This document shows positions 19,542 to 28,857 of a stretch of 64,000 nt of DNA, piece after piece. The first letter of the stretch is position 1. Each line of letters opens with the position of its first letter. A program made the translations under genes and the position numbers. Source of the stretch: an uncultured Phocaeicola sp. (GTDB lineage: Bacteria > Bacteroidota > Bacteroidia > Bacteroidales > Bacteroidaceae); contig CALUJA010000006.1 of the NCBI GenBank assembly GCA_944320845.1, positions 1 through 64,000 of the forward strand. Direction: 5' to 3'. The notes beneath the pieces are model-generated. The model saw only the letters and a program-made list of their open reading frames with translations, made no database searches and had not been told where the DNA came from.

Positions 19542-21686
19542 ATGATTGTTTGCATTGCAGAAAAACCCAGTGTAGCCCGCGATATAGCCGAAGTTCTTGG
19601 CGCAAGAAACCGGAAGGATGGCTATATAGAAGGGAACGGATATCAGGTGACATGGACGTTCGGACACCTCTGTACCCTGAAAGAGCCTCATGAATACACG
19701 CCCGCATGGAAGACCTGGTCGCTCGGGACGCTACCCATGATTCCTCCCCGATTCGGTATAAAACTTATTCAGGACGCGGGCATCGAGAAACAGTTCCATA
19801 TCATCGAGGGGCTGATGCAGCAGGCAGACATGATTATCAACTGCGGCGACGCCGGACAGGAAGGTGAACTAATCCAGCGATGGGTAATGCAAAAGGCCGG
19901 AGCGAAGTGCCCGGTGAAGCGTTTGTGGATATCATCGCTGACCGAAGAGGCCATCCGCGAGGGTTTTGCCAACCTCAAAGACCAGGCGGAGTTCCAGCCA
20001 TTGTATGAGGCCGGCCTAAGCAGAGCCATCGGAGACTGGACTTTAGGCATGAATGCTACCCGCCTCTATACCTTAAAGTACGGACAAAACAAGCAGGTGC
20101 TGTCCATCGGACGGGTACAGACTCCTACATTGGCACTGATTGTAAAGCGTCAGGAGGAAATCGAGCACTTCATTCCCAAGCAATACTGGGAGCTGAAGAC
20201 GGTATACCGCGACACTCTATTCGCAGCCCTCATACGCAAAAGTGACGAGGAGCTCGCCGAAGAAGCGGAAAAAGCAAAAGAGAATGCAGCCACACCGAAG
20301 AAAGCCGCAGCCAAAGAAGGGGCAAACAGCGGCATCCCGCCGATTACCGACGAGCAGACCGGCATGGAGCTGCTGGAACGCATCCGGGAAAAACCTTTTT
20401 TCATTACAGACATCACTTCCAGGAAGGGAACGGAAGCCCCTCCCCGCCTGTTCGACCTGACTTCTCTGCAGGTGGAATGCAACAGGAAGTTCAGTTATTC
20501 GGCCGACATGACCTTGCAGCTCATCCAGTCGCTCTATGAGAAAAAGGTGGCGACCTATCCTCGCGTCGACACGACCTTCTTGAGCGACGACATTTATCCC
20601 AAATGTCCCAAGATTCTGGACGGTCTCAAGGATTATTCCGCCTATACCGCCCCCCTTTCGGGAAAGGTTCTTCCGAAATCGAAGAAAGTATTCGACAACG
20701 CGAAGGTTACTGACCACCATGCCATCATCCCGACCGGCGTGCAGCCTCAAGGGTTGACAGACATGGAGCGAAGGGTATTCGACCTGATTGCCCGCCGGTT
20801 TATCGCCGTTTTCTATCCGGACTGCAAGTTTTCCACCACCGCCGTGTCGGGAAAGGCCGGCGACATCGAGTTCAAGGCTACCGGAAAACAGATTCTTGAC
20901 CCGGGGTGGAGGGTCATCTTTGCCAAAGAAACGAACGACGAGAACAAGGAAAACGAAGAGGAAAGCGTGCTTCCGGCCTTTACGAAGGGGGAAAGCGGCC
21001 CGCATGCCCCCCAGCTGAACGAGAAATGGACGCAGCCTCCCCGCCCTTATACGGAAGCGACCCTGCTGCGGGCCATGGAAACAGCCGGGAAACTGGTGGA
21101 CAACGACGAGCTGCGCGATGCCTTAAAGGAAAACGGCATCGGCCGACCGTCGACACGAGCCGCCATTATCGAAACCTTGTTCAAGCGGCACTACATCCGC
21201 AAGGAAAGGAAAAACCTGATTGCCACGCCCACAGGAGTGGAATTGATACAGCTAATCCACGAAGAGCTGCTGAAATCGGCCGAGCTGACCGGCATCTGGG
21301 AGAAAAAGCTCCGCGAAATAGAGCGGCGCAGCTACGATGCAGGCACTTTTCTTGCCGAACTGAAACAGATGGTTACCGATATTGTATACAGCGTATTGCG
21401 CGACAACAGCAACCGCCGCATAACGGTAATGCCGGAAGAGCCTCAATCATCCGCCGTCAAGGCCGCACGCAAAAAAGAGCAGGCAGACGAAAAGGAGAAG
21501 CCCCGAAAGGCCAGAGCTCCGCGCCGGCGCAAGACTACGGAAACGCCGCCCCTGCCTTTGCCCGAGGGGGATGCCATGCTCGGACGCGCATGTCCGGTCT
21601 GCGGCAAAGGAATCATCATCAAAGGGAAGACGGCCTACGGATGCTCGGAATGGAAGAACGGATGCACCTTCCGCAAGCCCTTCTGA
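19542..21686 (+). CDS. topB: DNA topoisomerase III (type IA)
   Basis: A type IA topoisomerase of 714 residues that relaxes negative supercoils and decatenates DNA. The Toprim domain has E7 in CIAEKPSVARDI and the acidic pair D103/E107 in GDAGQEGEL. The central domain carries the catalytic tyrosine Y339 in VATYPRVDT and GRPSTRAAIIETL. Residues about 235-263 form a charged Lys/Glu/Ala-rich insertion. The tail (about 640-714) is basic and disordered, then ends in a C4-like zinc ribbon (CPVCGKG...YGCSEWKNGC). Chromosomal Bacteroidales carry this version; mobile-element copies also exist, but no conjugation gene is nearby. Confidence 0.95.
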   Translation: MIVCIAEKPSVARDIAEVLGARNRKDGYIEGNGYQVTWTFGHLCTLKEPHEYTPAWKTWSLGTLPMIPPRFGIKLIQDAGIEKQFHIIEGLMQQADMIINCGDAGQEGELIQRWVMQKAGAKCPVKRLWISSLTEEAIREGFANLKDQAEFQPLYEAGLSRAIGDWTLGMNATRLYTLKYGQNKQVLSIGRVQTPTLALIVKRQEEIEHFIPKQYWELKTVYRDTLFAALIRKSDEELAEEAEKAKENAATPKKAAAKEGANSGIPPITDEQTGMELLERIREKPFFITDITSRKGTEAPPRLFDLTSLQVECNRKFSYSADMTLQLIQSLYEKKVATYPRVDTTFLSDDIYPKCPKILDGLKDYSAYTAPLSGKVLPKSKKVFDNAKVTDHHAIIPTGVQPQGLTDMERRVFDLIARRFIAVFYPDCKFSTTAVSGKAGDIEFKATGKQILDPGWRVIFAKETNDENKENEEESVLPAFTKGESGPHAPQLNEKWTQPPRPYTEATLLRAMETAGKLVDNDELRDALKENGIGRPSTRAAIIETLFKRHYIRKERKNLIATPTGVELIQLIHEELLKSAELTGIWEKKLREIERRSYDAGTFLAELKQMVTDIVYSVLRDNSNRRITVMPEEPQSSAVKAARKKEQADEKEKPRKARAPRRRKTTETPPLPLPEGDAMLGRACPVCGKGIIIKGKTAYGCSEWKNGCTFRKPF

Positions 21687-21738
21687 AACAGGCGGGAGAA
21701 AAGGGATACGGCAATGCGCCGCCCGACCCGCCCTGCAT

Positions 21739-22545
21739 TTATCGCCCTGCATAATCTTTTTCTATCGCCAATGTAATCCAGTTGGCCAGTGCCTGACGGT
21801 TGTCGGCTATGACCAGACGCTTCTGGTCACGGGCGTTCTGAATGTTTCCCACCTCAAGAAAAACCGCTACAGGCACCGACTTGCGCAAGACGAACAGATT
21901 GCGCTCGCTTACCGTGCCTTCAAAGCCGCGGTTGGGCTGATGGCGGTCGTATTTCGCCTTGAAGGTCTGCCGGATTTTCTGGGCCAGACGCTTCCCGTAC
22001 CGGCTTCCCAGAGCATAATAAAAGTACGTGTCGGTCTGTTTCCCGCGTGCGCGGCTGTCTACATGGATGAATACCGCGCGTTTGTATTTGCTTTTGTCTT
22101 TCCTGTAAAGGCGGTTTATCGCATCGCACCGCTGCTGAAGCCGCGCCACCTGATTCAGCGGGATGGCTTTCCCCATGCATGTCTCGCGCTTGCTGTTGTT
22201 CAACACCGCCGCATTGCGGATGCCGTCTTTCGCATCCTGAATGATAAAGTGCACTTTCGCCCCCCGTTTCAGCAGTTCGCGCCCCAAACGCAGGACAATG
22301 TCGTAGGCATACTCGTCTTCATGCAGTTCACGCCCCCGGTATTTCCCTATACAGCCGGGGTCTGGCCCGCCATGTCCGCTCACTAAATAGAACGTGGCTC
22401 CCTTCAGCGAACTGGAAGTGACCGTGTAGGCCGCGTATTCTTTCCCGAAAAGCGGTTCACGCCTGTTTTTTCCCTTTTTCCCCGCAAAGGCGGGCTGAGC
22501 CATCAGACAGCACAGGAGCAGGACAAGAATCTTCCCCCCCATCAC
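21739..22545 (-). CDS. Secreted N-acetylmuramoyl-L-alanine amidase (Amidase_3)
   Basis: A 268-residue exported zinc amidase that cuts between MurNAc and L-Ala in peptidoglycan. The signal peptide (1-22) ends AFAG, followed by a short basic linker. The Amidase_3 zinc/catalytic motifs are visible: the first histidine in LVSGHGGPDPG (H58), glutamates in YRGRELHEDEYAYDI, the second histidine in FIHVDSR, and the general-base glutamate in VFLEVGN near residue 232. Its start codon overlaps the stop of the upstream TlpA-like gene by four bases, so the two are translationally coupled. There is no LysM or SPOR domain. Confidence 0.92.
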   Translation of the reverse strand: MMGGKILVLLLCCLMAQPAFAGKKGKNRREPLFGKEYAAYTVTSSSLKGATFYLVSGHGGPDPGCIGKYRGRELHEDEYAYDIVLRLGRELLKRGAKVHFIIQDAKDGIRNAAVLNNSKRETCMGKAIPLNQVARLQQRCDAINRLYRKDKSKYKRAVFIHVDSRARGKQTDTYFYYALGSRYGKRLAQKIRQTFKAKYDRHQPNRGFEGTVSERNLFVLRKSVPVAVFLEVGNIQNARDQKRLVIADNRQALANWITLAIEKDYAGR

Positions 22546-23078
22546 TTCAGCAGCTCTTCTATTTTCTTACAGAGGGAAGCAAACTCCTCCTCGTTATACA
22601 GACGGGTCATCATCACGATTTTGCCGTCTTTATCAATCAATACGTTACGGGTAATCCCGGCGTTCCGCTCGGCATAAAGCGCGAATATGTCAGCACCGGG
22701 GTCAAGTCCCAAAGGATAAGTCACCCCCGTCTGCTTGGCAAACGCCTTCACCCGCTGCAGCGGTTCGTCGCGGTCGATGCCATACAAGGCAAACGAGGCA
22801 TTGTCTTTATGTTTTTGCCATATGTCCCGCTCGATGAAAGGCATTTCCTTACGACACACTCCACACCAGCTCGCCGTAAACTGCAACATGACAATCTTTC
22901 CGCGCAAAGCAGACAATTTCACCTTCTGCCCGTCAGTCAGAGTCATTTCAAAGTCGGGAGCCATATCGCCCACCTTTACAATATATCCCGCAGCATCGGG
23001 CGTATGCTGCTGCGCCAGTGCCGGAACTCCGGCAAGCATGCAGCCAACAAAAGCTGCCCACAGTAAAAATCTCTTCAT
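22542..23078 (-). CDS. TlpA-like periplasmic thiol-disulfide oxidoreductase
   Basis: A 178-residue exported thioredoxin-fold protein of the AhpC/TSA-Redoxin group. The signal peptide (about 1-22) ends in ALAQ. It is followed by VGDMAPDFEMTLTDGQKVKLSALRG and the active site WCGVCRKEM, which has both cysteines, so it should be redox-active. The cis-proline region is ITRNVLIDKDGKIV. I start at MKRFLLWAAF so the signal peptide is at the N terminus; nine more codons are open upstream. It forms a two-gene unit with the amidase, which may mean that the pair acts together in the periplasm. Confidence 0.9.
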   Translation of the reverse strand: MKRFLLWAAFVGCMLAGVPALAQQHTPDAAGYIVKVGDMAPDFEMTLTDGQKVKLSALRGKIVMLQFTASWCGVCRKEMPFIERDIWQKHKDNASFALYGIDRDEPLQRVKAFAKQTGVTYPLGLDPGADIFALYAERNAGITRNVLIDKDGKIVMMTRLYNEEEFASLCKKIEELLK

Positions 23079-23102
23079 AATAACTTCCATAAATTTGTGT
23101 GC

Positions 23103-23110
23103 CAAAGTTA
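23103..23110 (-). promoter_or_regulatory. -7 element of the TlpA-amidase unit
   Basis: A perfect TAACTTTG on the minus strand, 25 bases before the MKRF start codon and upstream of the longer reading frame's first ATG by 0 bases, which favours the shorter start. The -33 element is not clear. Confidence 0.5.
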
Positions 23111-23243
23111 TAAAAATCCCGCCAATAATCGAATGACAGACTTCATTTTAGCATTCTTTTTCTTCGTCCGCCTGCACAGACGGCCCGTGCCGTGTCCGCA
23201 ATTTGCTTTCACGCTGAGAAGAAATATTTTTTATACGGTTCGT

Positions 23244-23274
23244 TTTGCCGTTTTAAAATAATCTCCTACATTTG
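23244..23274 (+). promoter_or_regulatory. Promoter of the vitamin B12 uptake operon
   Basis: TTTG (23244-23247) and TACATTTG (23267-23274), 19 bp apart, exactly fit the Bacteroides consensus. Transcription would start just before the cobalamin riboswitch. Confidence 0.8.
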
Positions 23275-23284
23275 CAATGTTTTG

Positions 23285-23506
23285 TTCCGTTCTGGTCTCC
23301 CAAGCGAGTCCGCGGATGAAAAGGGAATCGGGTGAAAGTCCCGGACAGTCCCGCTGCTGTAAGCTCCTGAACAAAGGTTTGCTTAATCACTTCTGTGCCA
23401 CTGCCCTGAACTTATTCAGAGGGCGGGAAGGCAAAGCAAGCCGGAGCAAGTCAGAAGACCTGCAAAACAAAAGTCATGCTTGCATTCTCGAGGAAAGAAT
23501 CGCAAG
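23285..23506 (+). promoter_or_regulatory. Cobalamin riboswitch in the btu leader
   Basis: The leader contains the conserved cobalamin aptamer core: AAAAGGGAATCGGGTGAAAG, then CCCGCTGCTGTAA, GCCACTG, CGGGAAGGC and the 3' box AGTCAGAAGACC. It binds adenosyl- or other cobalamins and lowers expression of the downstream uptake genes. After the aptamer a bulged hairpin (CTTGCATTCT / AGAATCGCAAG, 23479-23506) forms the likely expression platform. No T run follows it, so control is probably at translation. An open frame that crosses the aptamer is not a gene. Confidence 0.93.
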
Positions 23507-23544
23507 GTCATGCAGATGTTACACATTTATTATAAGAGAAAACT

Positions 23545-25560
23545 ATGGGCATAATGCATCCAGTGCGGAGTACAGGCTCGTGCTTCGTCGCAGCCATCCA
23601 TATGCTGGCGGCCGTTTCCCTGCAGGCGCAAACGGTTCCGACCGACAGCATCACCGGCCGCATACACGAAATCCCCGACATTACGGTAAGCGCACGGCGC
23701 ACTCCACCGGCCATTACCGCCACTTCGCCCCTGCAAGTCATGGGGAAAGCCGAGATGGAACGGTTGGGACTACACGATGTGGCAGATGCCGTGCGGCACT
23801 TTTCGGGGGTAAGTGTCAAGGACTATGGCGGGATAGGCGGACTGAAAACCGTTTCTGTCCGCAGCATGGGGGCGCAGCATACGGGAGTCTCTTATGATGG
23901 AGTGAGCGTCAGCGACTGCCAGTCCGGCCAAGTCGACATTTCGCGCTTCTCTTTAGACAATGTGTCGGAGCTGACACTGACCATCGGGCAGACAGACAAC
24001 ATTTATCAGGCGGCCCGCGCCTTTGCGTCGGCGGGCGTGCTGAACATCCAGACGGCAAAACCCGATTTTCAAGACAGCCCCTTCCACGTTTACGCCAATC
24101 TGAAGACGGGTTCCTTCGGACTGGCCAACCCTTCGGTGCTTTACAGCCAGCGGCTTTCACGGAAATCAAGCCTGTCCGTATACGGCGAATACCTGCGTGC
24201 GGACGGCAATTATCCGTTTAAGATGTGGAACGGAAACAGTTTGATAGACAGCAAACGAAACAACAGCGATATCCGGACTTACCGTGCGGAAGCCACTTTC
24301 TACACGGCCTTCACCGCCAAACAGGATTTGCAAATAAAGGCATATCTTTTTGATTCGGAACGCGGACTTCCGGGGGGCGTAATCTACGACAATCCCTATG
24401 CGGCCGAACGGCTGTCGGACAAGAACTATTTCGGCCAGTTCCGCTATGAAAACCGGTTCAACGACCGGATAAAGCTGCAGGCTTTAGGCAAGTTCAACTA
24501 CAGTTGGAACCGGGACTACAACAATGAGGCCTCGGGCATAACCGACGACCGCTACCGCCAGACGGAGACTTACCTATCGGCCACGCTGTGGGCGGAGCCT
24601 GTAAAAGACCTGTCTTTCTCTGTGGCGCAGGATTTTGTCTACAACTATCTGCACACTACATTAGACCAATGCCAGTATCCGCAGCGGTATACGGTGCTGA
24701 CTGCCGTGGCTGCCCGCTACCGGCACCGCAAGTTTTCGGCAACCGCCTCGCTGCTGAACACATTTATCACCGAGAACGTGCGGATTGGAACCGCCGCCGA
24801 CGACCGCAAACGGCTGTCTCCCGCCTTCAGCTTGTCATGGAAGCCTTTCGATGCGGCCGGGTTGCGGCTCCGACTTTCTTATAAGGATATTTTCCGCACA
24901 CCGACATTCAACGACCTGTATTACCTGATTATCGGAAACTCCGGCCTGCGCCCGGAGACCACCCGGCAAGGGAACTTCGGCGTTACGTGGAGCAGCTTCC
25001 GTCTGGGTTGCCTCGACTTTATCAGTCTTTCAGCAGATGCTTATTACAATAAGGTCAATGACAAAATCGTGGCTGTACCGTCCATGTTCGTCTGGCGTAT
25101 GATGAATGTGGGGAAAGTGGAGACGGTCGGCGTGGATTTGAACCTGTCGGCCGAATGCCGCATCAGCAGACAAATAAAATGTTACCTCACCGGAAACTAC
25201 AACTTCATGCAGGCGGAAGATGTGACCGACCCGTCTTCAAAAACGTGGAGAAACCAGATAGTCTATACGCCACGCCATTCGGGAAGCGGCAGCCTCACGG
25301 TGGAAACGCCGTGGGCAAACCTCTCTTACAACGTGACCTACGCATCCGAGCGGTATACATTGGCGCAAAACCTGCCCCAGTACCGCATCGAACCGTATGC
25401 AGACCACGGACTTTCGCTCTCGCGCAAGCTGCAATGGAAACGCCATCAGCTGCGCATACAGGTCGATGCCCTGAATCTCGGGAACAAGAACTATGAGATA
25501 ATCCGCTTTTATCCCATGCCGGGGCGGAACTACAAGCTTACCATAAATTATTATCTATAG
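23545..25560 (+). CDS. btuB: TonB-dependent cobalamin receptor BtuB
   Basis: An outer-membrane 22-strand barrel of 671 residues that imports vitamin B12 using TonB energy. A signal peptide (to about residue 28, SLQAQ) is followed by a TonB-box-like DITVSARR, the plug (SPLQVMGKAEMERLG, VRSMGAQHTGVSYDGVSV, and ASAGVLNIQTAKP), then the barrel with alternating aromatic strands, ending in YKLTINYYL. It lies directly behind a cobalamin riboswitch and starts the five-gene operon. An alternative start is MHPV, three codons later. Several paralogs with different cobamide preferences are usual in gut Bacteroides, so this need not be the only copy. Confidence 0.94.
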   Translation: MGIMHPVRSTGSCFVAAIHMLAAVSLQAQTVPTDSITGRIHEIPDITVSARRTPPAITATSPLQVMGKAEMERLGLHDVADAVRHFSGVSVKDYGGIGGLKTVSVRSMGAQHTGVSYDGVSVSDCQSGQVDISRFSLDNVSELTLTIGQTDNIYQAARAFASAGVLNIQTAKPDFQDSPFHVYANLKTGSFGLANPSVLYSQRLSRKSSLSVYGEYLRADGNYPFKMWNGNSLIDSKRNNSDIRTYRAEATFYTAFTAKQDLQIKAYLFDSERGLPGGVIYDNPYAAERLSDKNYFGQFRYENRFNDRIKLQALGKFNYSWNRDYNNEASGITDDRYRQTETYLSATLWAEPVKDLSFSVAQDFVYNYLHTTLDQCQYPQRYTVLTAVAARYRHRKFSATASLLNTFITENVRIGTAADDRKRLSPAFSLSWKPFDAAGLRLRLSYKDIFRTPTFNDLYYLIIGNSGLRPETTRQGNFGVTWSSFRLGCLDFISLSADAYYNKVNDKIVAVPSMFVWRMMNVGKVETVGVDLNLSAECRISRQIKCYLTGNYNFMQAEDVTDPSSKTWRNQIVYTPRHSGSGSLTVETPWANLSYNVTYASERYTLAQNLPQYRIEPYADHGLSLSRKLQWKRHQLRIQVDALNLGNKNYEIIRFYPMPGRNYKLTINYYL

Positions 25561-25580
25561 AACAAAAAACAATTATCACC

Positions 25581-26669
25581 ATGAAGAAAAACTGGTTTTA
25601 CCTGGCATTAATCGCCTTTCCTTTAATGGCCGGAATGACGGCATGCAACAACAACGACGACCCGACTCCGGAACCGGATCCGGAACCTACCACCACATTC
25701 GGGGCTTATATAGTCAATACCGGCAATTGGAACCAGAATGACGGGTCTTTGCAATGGTATGACATGACCGAGCAGACCGTGAGCGGCGACCTGTATGCGG
25801 CACAAAACGGAAAAAGCATCGGAGATTTGCAGGATTTGTGCCTGTACGGCTCCAAGCTTTATGCCATCTGCCCGACTTCCAACAAGGTTGAAATTCTGGA
25901 GAGAAACGGCAAAGTGATAAAAAGTCTGGCAACAAACACCCAGTCTGGCCAGCCCATGCAGCCGCGTTATGCTACCGCGGGCGAAGGATGCATATTCTTT
26001 ACCGCCTACGATGGTACGGTTTCCAAACTCGATACCCTGACACAAACCATCACTGCCAGTGTGGCCGTAGGCGATCATCCGGAGGCGCTGACTTATACAA
26101 ACGGCAAGCTGTTCGTCAACATATCGGGATACGGCGCGGAGAACAAGGTGGCCGTGGTGGATGCCAAGAGCATGACGAAGCTTCAAGATATTACCGTATT
26201 GCTTAATCCCTATACGCAGTGCGTTACGGGCGATGACGGCTATGTTTATGTCGTATCCAACGGGAACTATGCCGGCAGTGAAAGCATCCCCGAATCCCAG
26301 TGGATTTACCAGACCATGCAGCGAATCGACCCGGATACCTATGCCGTAGAGGAGCTTTGCAACGCTACTTACATCGCAAACAAGGGAGACAAAATGTATA
26401 TCCTCTATGCCGAATATTATTTGCCCGACACGCATAAATGTTTCGTGTATGATTTAAACACTGGAGAAGAAACTACACTCCCGATTTCTCTCAGTGACTT
26501 TGCAAGCCCGAGCTTCATTCAAATCGACCCTGTGACCGAGGACATCTACATCGGCGACCAAGTATACGGAGCGCTGAACAGCATCCGAATCTACAGCAAA
26601 GACGGTCAATTCAAGAAAACAATAGAAACAGGAATGAGCACAAGCAATATCCGTTTCGTAGCCGAATAA
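25581..26669 (+). CDS. btuG: Surface cobalamin-binding lipoprotein BtuG
   Basis: A 362-residue beta-propeller lipoprotein (YncE/DUF5074-like). The lipobox ends MTAC at C22 and is followed by NNNDDP, an acidic surface-export signal, and a proline/acidic linker. The rest consists of repeated blades such as AYIVNTGNWNQNDGSL, KLYAICPTSNKVEIL, IFFTAYDGTVSKLD and EALTYTNGKLFVNISGYG. In gut Bacteroides, BtuG proteins sit on BtuB, bind B12 with very high affinity and hand it over. This gene's place right after btuB under a B12 riboswitch supports that role. Confidence 0.88.
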   Translation: MKKNWFYLALIAFPLMAGMTACNNNDDPTPEPDPEPTTTFGAYIVNTGNWNQNDGSLQWYDMTEQTVSGDLYAAQNGKSIGDLQDLCLYGSKLYAICPTSNKVEILERNGKVIKSLATNTQSGQPMQPRYATAGEGCIFFTAYDGTVSKLDTLTQTITASVAVGDHPEALTYTNGKLFVNISGYGAENKVAVVDAKSMTKLQDITVLLNPYTQCVTGDDGYVYVVSNGNYAGSESIPESQWIYQTMQRIDPDTYAVEELCNATYIANKGDKMYILYAEYYLPDTHKCFVYDLNTGEETTLPISLSDFASPSFIQIDPVTEDIYIGDQVYGALNSIRIYSKDGQFKKTIETGMSTSNIRFVAE

Positions 26670-26675
26670 TATCTT

Positions 26676-27815
26676 ATGAAAAACTTTTTACTATCTGCCA
26701 ATATAGTAATCCTGGTCTTGCTTCTTTCTGCCTGCGGCGGAAGGAGCAAGACCTCTTCCATCCCGACCGGAGGAGACACCCTAAAACTGCGGTACGCCGC
26801 CAATCTGAGCATTGTGAAATATCCGGAATACACCGTGGCCACGGTGCGCAACCCGTGGGACACGCTGAAAACGCTGCATACCTATATCCTGACAGACAAA
26901 CGGAAGCCCGTTCCGGAGCATTTGCCGGAGGGAACCGTGGTACGTGTCCCGATGGAGAAGGTTTTGGTCTATTCTGTCGTCCACGGAAGCCTGCTGAACG
27001 AGCTGGGAGCCCTTGAAAACATCCGCGGCGTATGCAATCTGGAATATTTCAAGCTGCCCGAAGTGCTGGAAAGACACCGCAAAGGGCTGATAACCGACTG
27101 CGGAAACAGCATGAGCCCCGACATGGAAAGCGTTATCGAACTCAGTCCCGACGGCATCATGCTTTCTCCCTTCGAAAACAACGGGGGATACGGGCAGATA
27201 GGCAAGCTGAACATCCCGATTATAGAATGCGCCGACTATATGGAAAGTTCTCCCTTGGGGCGTGCCGAATGGATGCGCTTTTATGGTCTGCTGACCGGAA
27301 AGGAAGAACGGGCAAAATCGCTTTTTGACGCCGTGGAACGGGAATATCAAAAGGTGAAACGGCAGGCATGCAAGGAAGAAAAGAAGCCTACCGTACTGAG
27401 CGACCTGAAATATGGCTCGGCATGGTACATATCCGGAGGCAACAGCACGACGGGACGACTGTATGCCGACGCGGGAGCACGGTATGTTTTTGCCGATATG
27501 CCCAACAGCGGCTCGGTTCCCATGGCGTTCGAAACGGTTTTCGACAAGGGGCAGGACGCCGACTACTGGTTCATCAAGTACAACCAAAAGGCAGACAAGA
27601 CCTATGCCGAGCTGAAAAGAGACTACGCCCCCTATGCCCGCTTCAAGGCTTTCAGGGAAAAACGCATCTACGGATGCAACACAAACAGAATCCCCTACTA
27701 CGAAGAATCGCCGTTCCACCCGGAAGAACTGCTGAAAGACATTGTAAAAATCCTGCATCCCGGGTTGCTGGAGGGATATGAACCGAAATATTTTAGTAAA
27801 TTAGCGGCCGATTAA
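26676..27815 (+). CDS. btuF: Periplasmic B12-binding lipoprotein BtuF-like
   Basis: A 379-residue class III solute-binding protein of the FecB/BtuF group. The lipobox ends LLSAC at C20. The residues after it (GGRSK) are not acidic, so it is expected to stay on the periplasmic side. Two lobes joined by a long helix are suggested by VLVYSVVHGSLLNELGALE, SMSPDMESVIELSPDGIML, and the second lobe YISGGNSTTGRLYADAGARYVFAD. It starts 6 bp after btuG and delivers B12 to BtuCD. It is longer than E. coli BtuF (266), as is common in Bacteroidetes. Confidence 0.88.
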   Translation: MKNFLLSANIVILVLLLSACGGRSKTSSIPTGGDTLKLRYAANLSIVKYPEYTVATVRNPWDTLKTLHTYILTDKRKPVPEHLPEGTVVRVPMEKVLVYSVVHGSLLNELGALENIRGVCNLEYFKLPEVLERHRKGLITDCGNSMSPDMESVIELSPDGIMLSPFENNGGYGQIGKLNIPIIECADYMESSPLGRAEWMRFYGLLTGKEERAKSLFDAVEREYQKVKRQACKEEKKPTVLSDLKYGSAWYISGGNSTTGRLYADAGARYVFADMPNSGSVPMAFETVFDKGQDADYWFIKYNQKADKTYAELKRDYAPYARFKAFREKRIYGCNTNRIPYYEESPFHPEELLKDIVKILHPGLLEGYEPKYFSKLAAD

Positions 27816-27825
27816 CCAAGCAAGC

Positions 27826-28857
27826 ATGGGTCATAAGGGATTTATATACGGAGGTACGCTCTGCGCAAGCATTCTGGCGCTGATTGCCGCCAATCTGTTT
27901 CTGGGTTCGGTCGACATACCGGCGCAAGATGTCGCCCGCATCCTGACGGGAGGAGAGGCGGAAAGAGAAACATGGCGGTACATCGTGTGGGAATCGCGCT
28001 TTCCGCAGTGCATGACCGCCCTGCTTTGCGGAGCCGCCCTCTCGGCATCCGGACTGATGCTACAGACGGTATTCAACAATCCCCTTGCCGACTCGTCCAT
28101 TCTCGGCATCAGTTCGGGCGCCAGCCTGGGCGTGGCGCTGGTCATGCTCGTAGGAGGAGGGACAATCACCGCGGGAGCGTTCACGCTTTCCGGCTTCATC
28201 ACGGTGATATTGGGGGCCTTTGTCGGCGCGGCATGCGTGCTGGGCATCATTCTCTTCCTGTCTTCGCTGATAAAGAACGCCGTCATGCTGCTCATTGCCG
28301 GCATCATGATAGGATATATAGCCTCCTCGCTCATCTCTTTGCTCAACTTTTTCGCCACGGCTGAAGGAGTACATTCCTATACCATCTGGGGATTGGGAAA
28401 TTTCGGGGGAGTATCGCTGGAGCAGCTCCCGGCCTTTTCCGCCATGATTGCGGCCGGACTGCTCATTGCCGTTTTACTCATCAAGCCTCTAAATGCCTTG
28501 CTGCTCGGCCCGCGGTATGCAGAAAATTTAGGAATCAATATCCGCCGCGTCCGCAACCTGCTGTTGGCCGCTACCGGCCTGCTGACCGCCGTCACCACCT
28601 CGTTCTGCGGTCCGGTTTCCTTTATCGGACTGGCCGTTCCACACATTGCCCGCCTGATGCTGGGCACATCCAACCACAATTTGCTGATGCCCGTCACGCT
28701 GCTGGCCGGGAGCGCCATCGCGCTGCTGTGCAATGTCATCTGCATATTGCCGGGCGGAGCGGGCGTAATCCCCCTGAATGCCGTCACGCCGATACTGGGA
28801 GCGCCCGTCATCATCTACGTAATCGTCAACCAACGCAAGATTCAATATTTCAACTGA
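27826..28857 (+). CDS. btuC: Vitamin B12 ABC transporter permease BtuC
   Basis: A FecCD-family inner-membrane permease of 343 residues with about ten membrane segments. Characteristic stretches are RFPQCMTALLCGAALSASGLMLQ, NPLADSSILGISSGASLG, FCGPVSFIGLAVPHIARLML and the end LNAVTPILGAPVIIYVIV. BtuC forms a dimer through which B12 passes. It starts 10 bp after btuF, and its stop codon overlaps the start of btuD. FecCD permeases also carry iron siderophores; the riboswitch and btuB/btuG context makes cobalamin the likely substrate. Confidence 0.92.
   Translation: MGHKGFIYGGTLCASILALIAANLFLGSVDIPAQDVARILTGGEAERETWRYIVWESRFPQCMTALLCGAALSASGLMLQTVFNNPLADSSILGISSGASLGVALVMLVGGGTITAGAFTLSGFITVILGAFVGAACVLGIILFLSSLIKNAVMLLIAGIMIGYIASSLISLLNFFATAEGVHSYTIWGLGNFGGVSLEQLPAFSAMIAAGLLIAVLLIKPLNALLLGPRYAENLGINIRRVRNLLLAATGLLTAVTTSFCGPVSFIGLAVPHIARLMLGTSNHNLLMPVTLLAGSAIALLCNVICILPGGAGVIPLNAVTPILGAPVIIYVIVNQRKIQYFN

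Noticed and set aside
19542-21686. Mobile-element origin of the topoisomerase III gene
   Set aside because: TopB is often carried on conjugative elements in this group, but no tra, mob or integrase gene is near and composition fits the neighbours.
23277-23897. A 206-codon open frame crossing the btu leader
   Set aside because: It overlaps the cobalamin riboswitch core and the start of btuB in another frame, and has no protein features.
28728-28856. Upstream in-frame start of btuD
   Set aside because: It would overlap btuC by over 100 bases; the TGATG junction gives the natural start.
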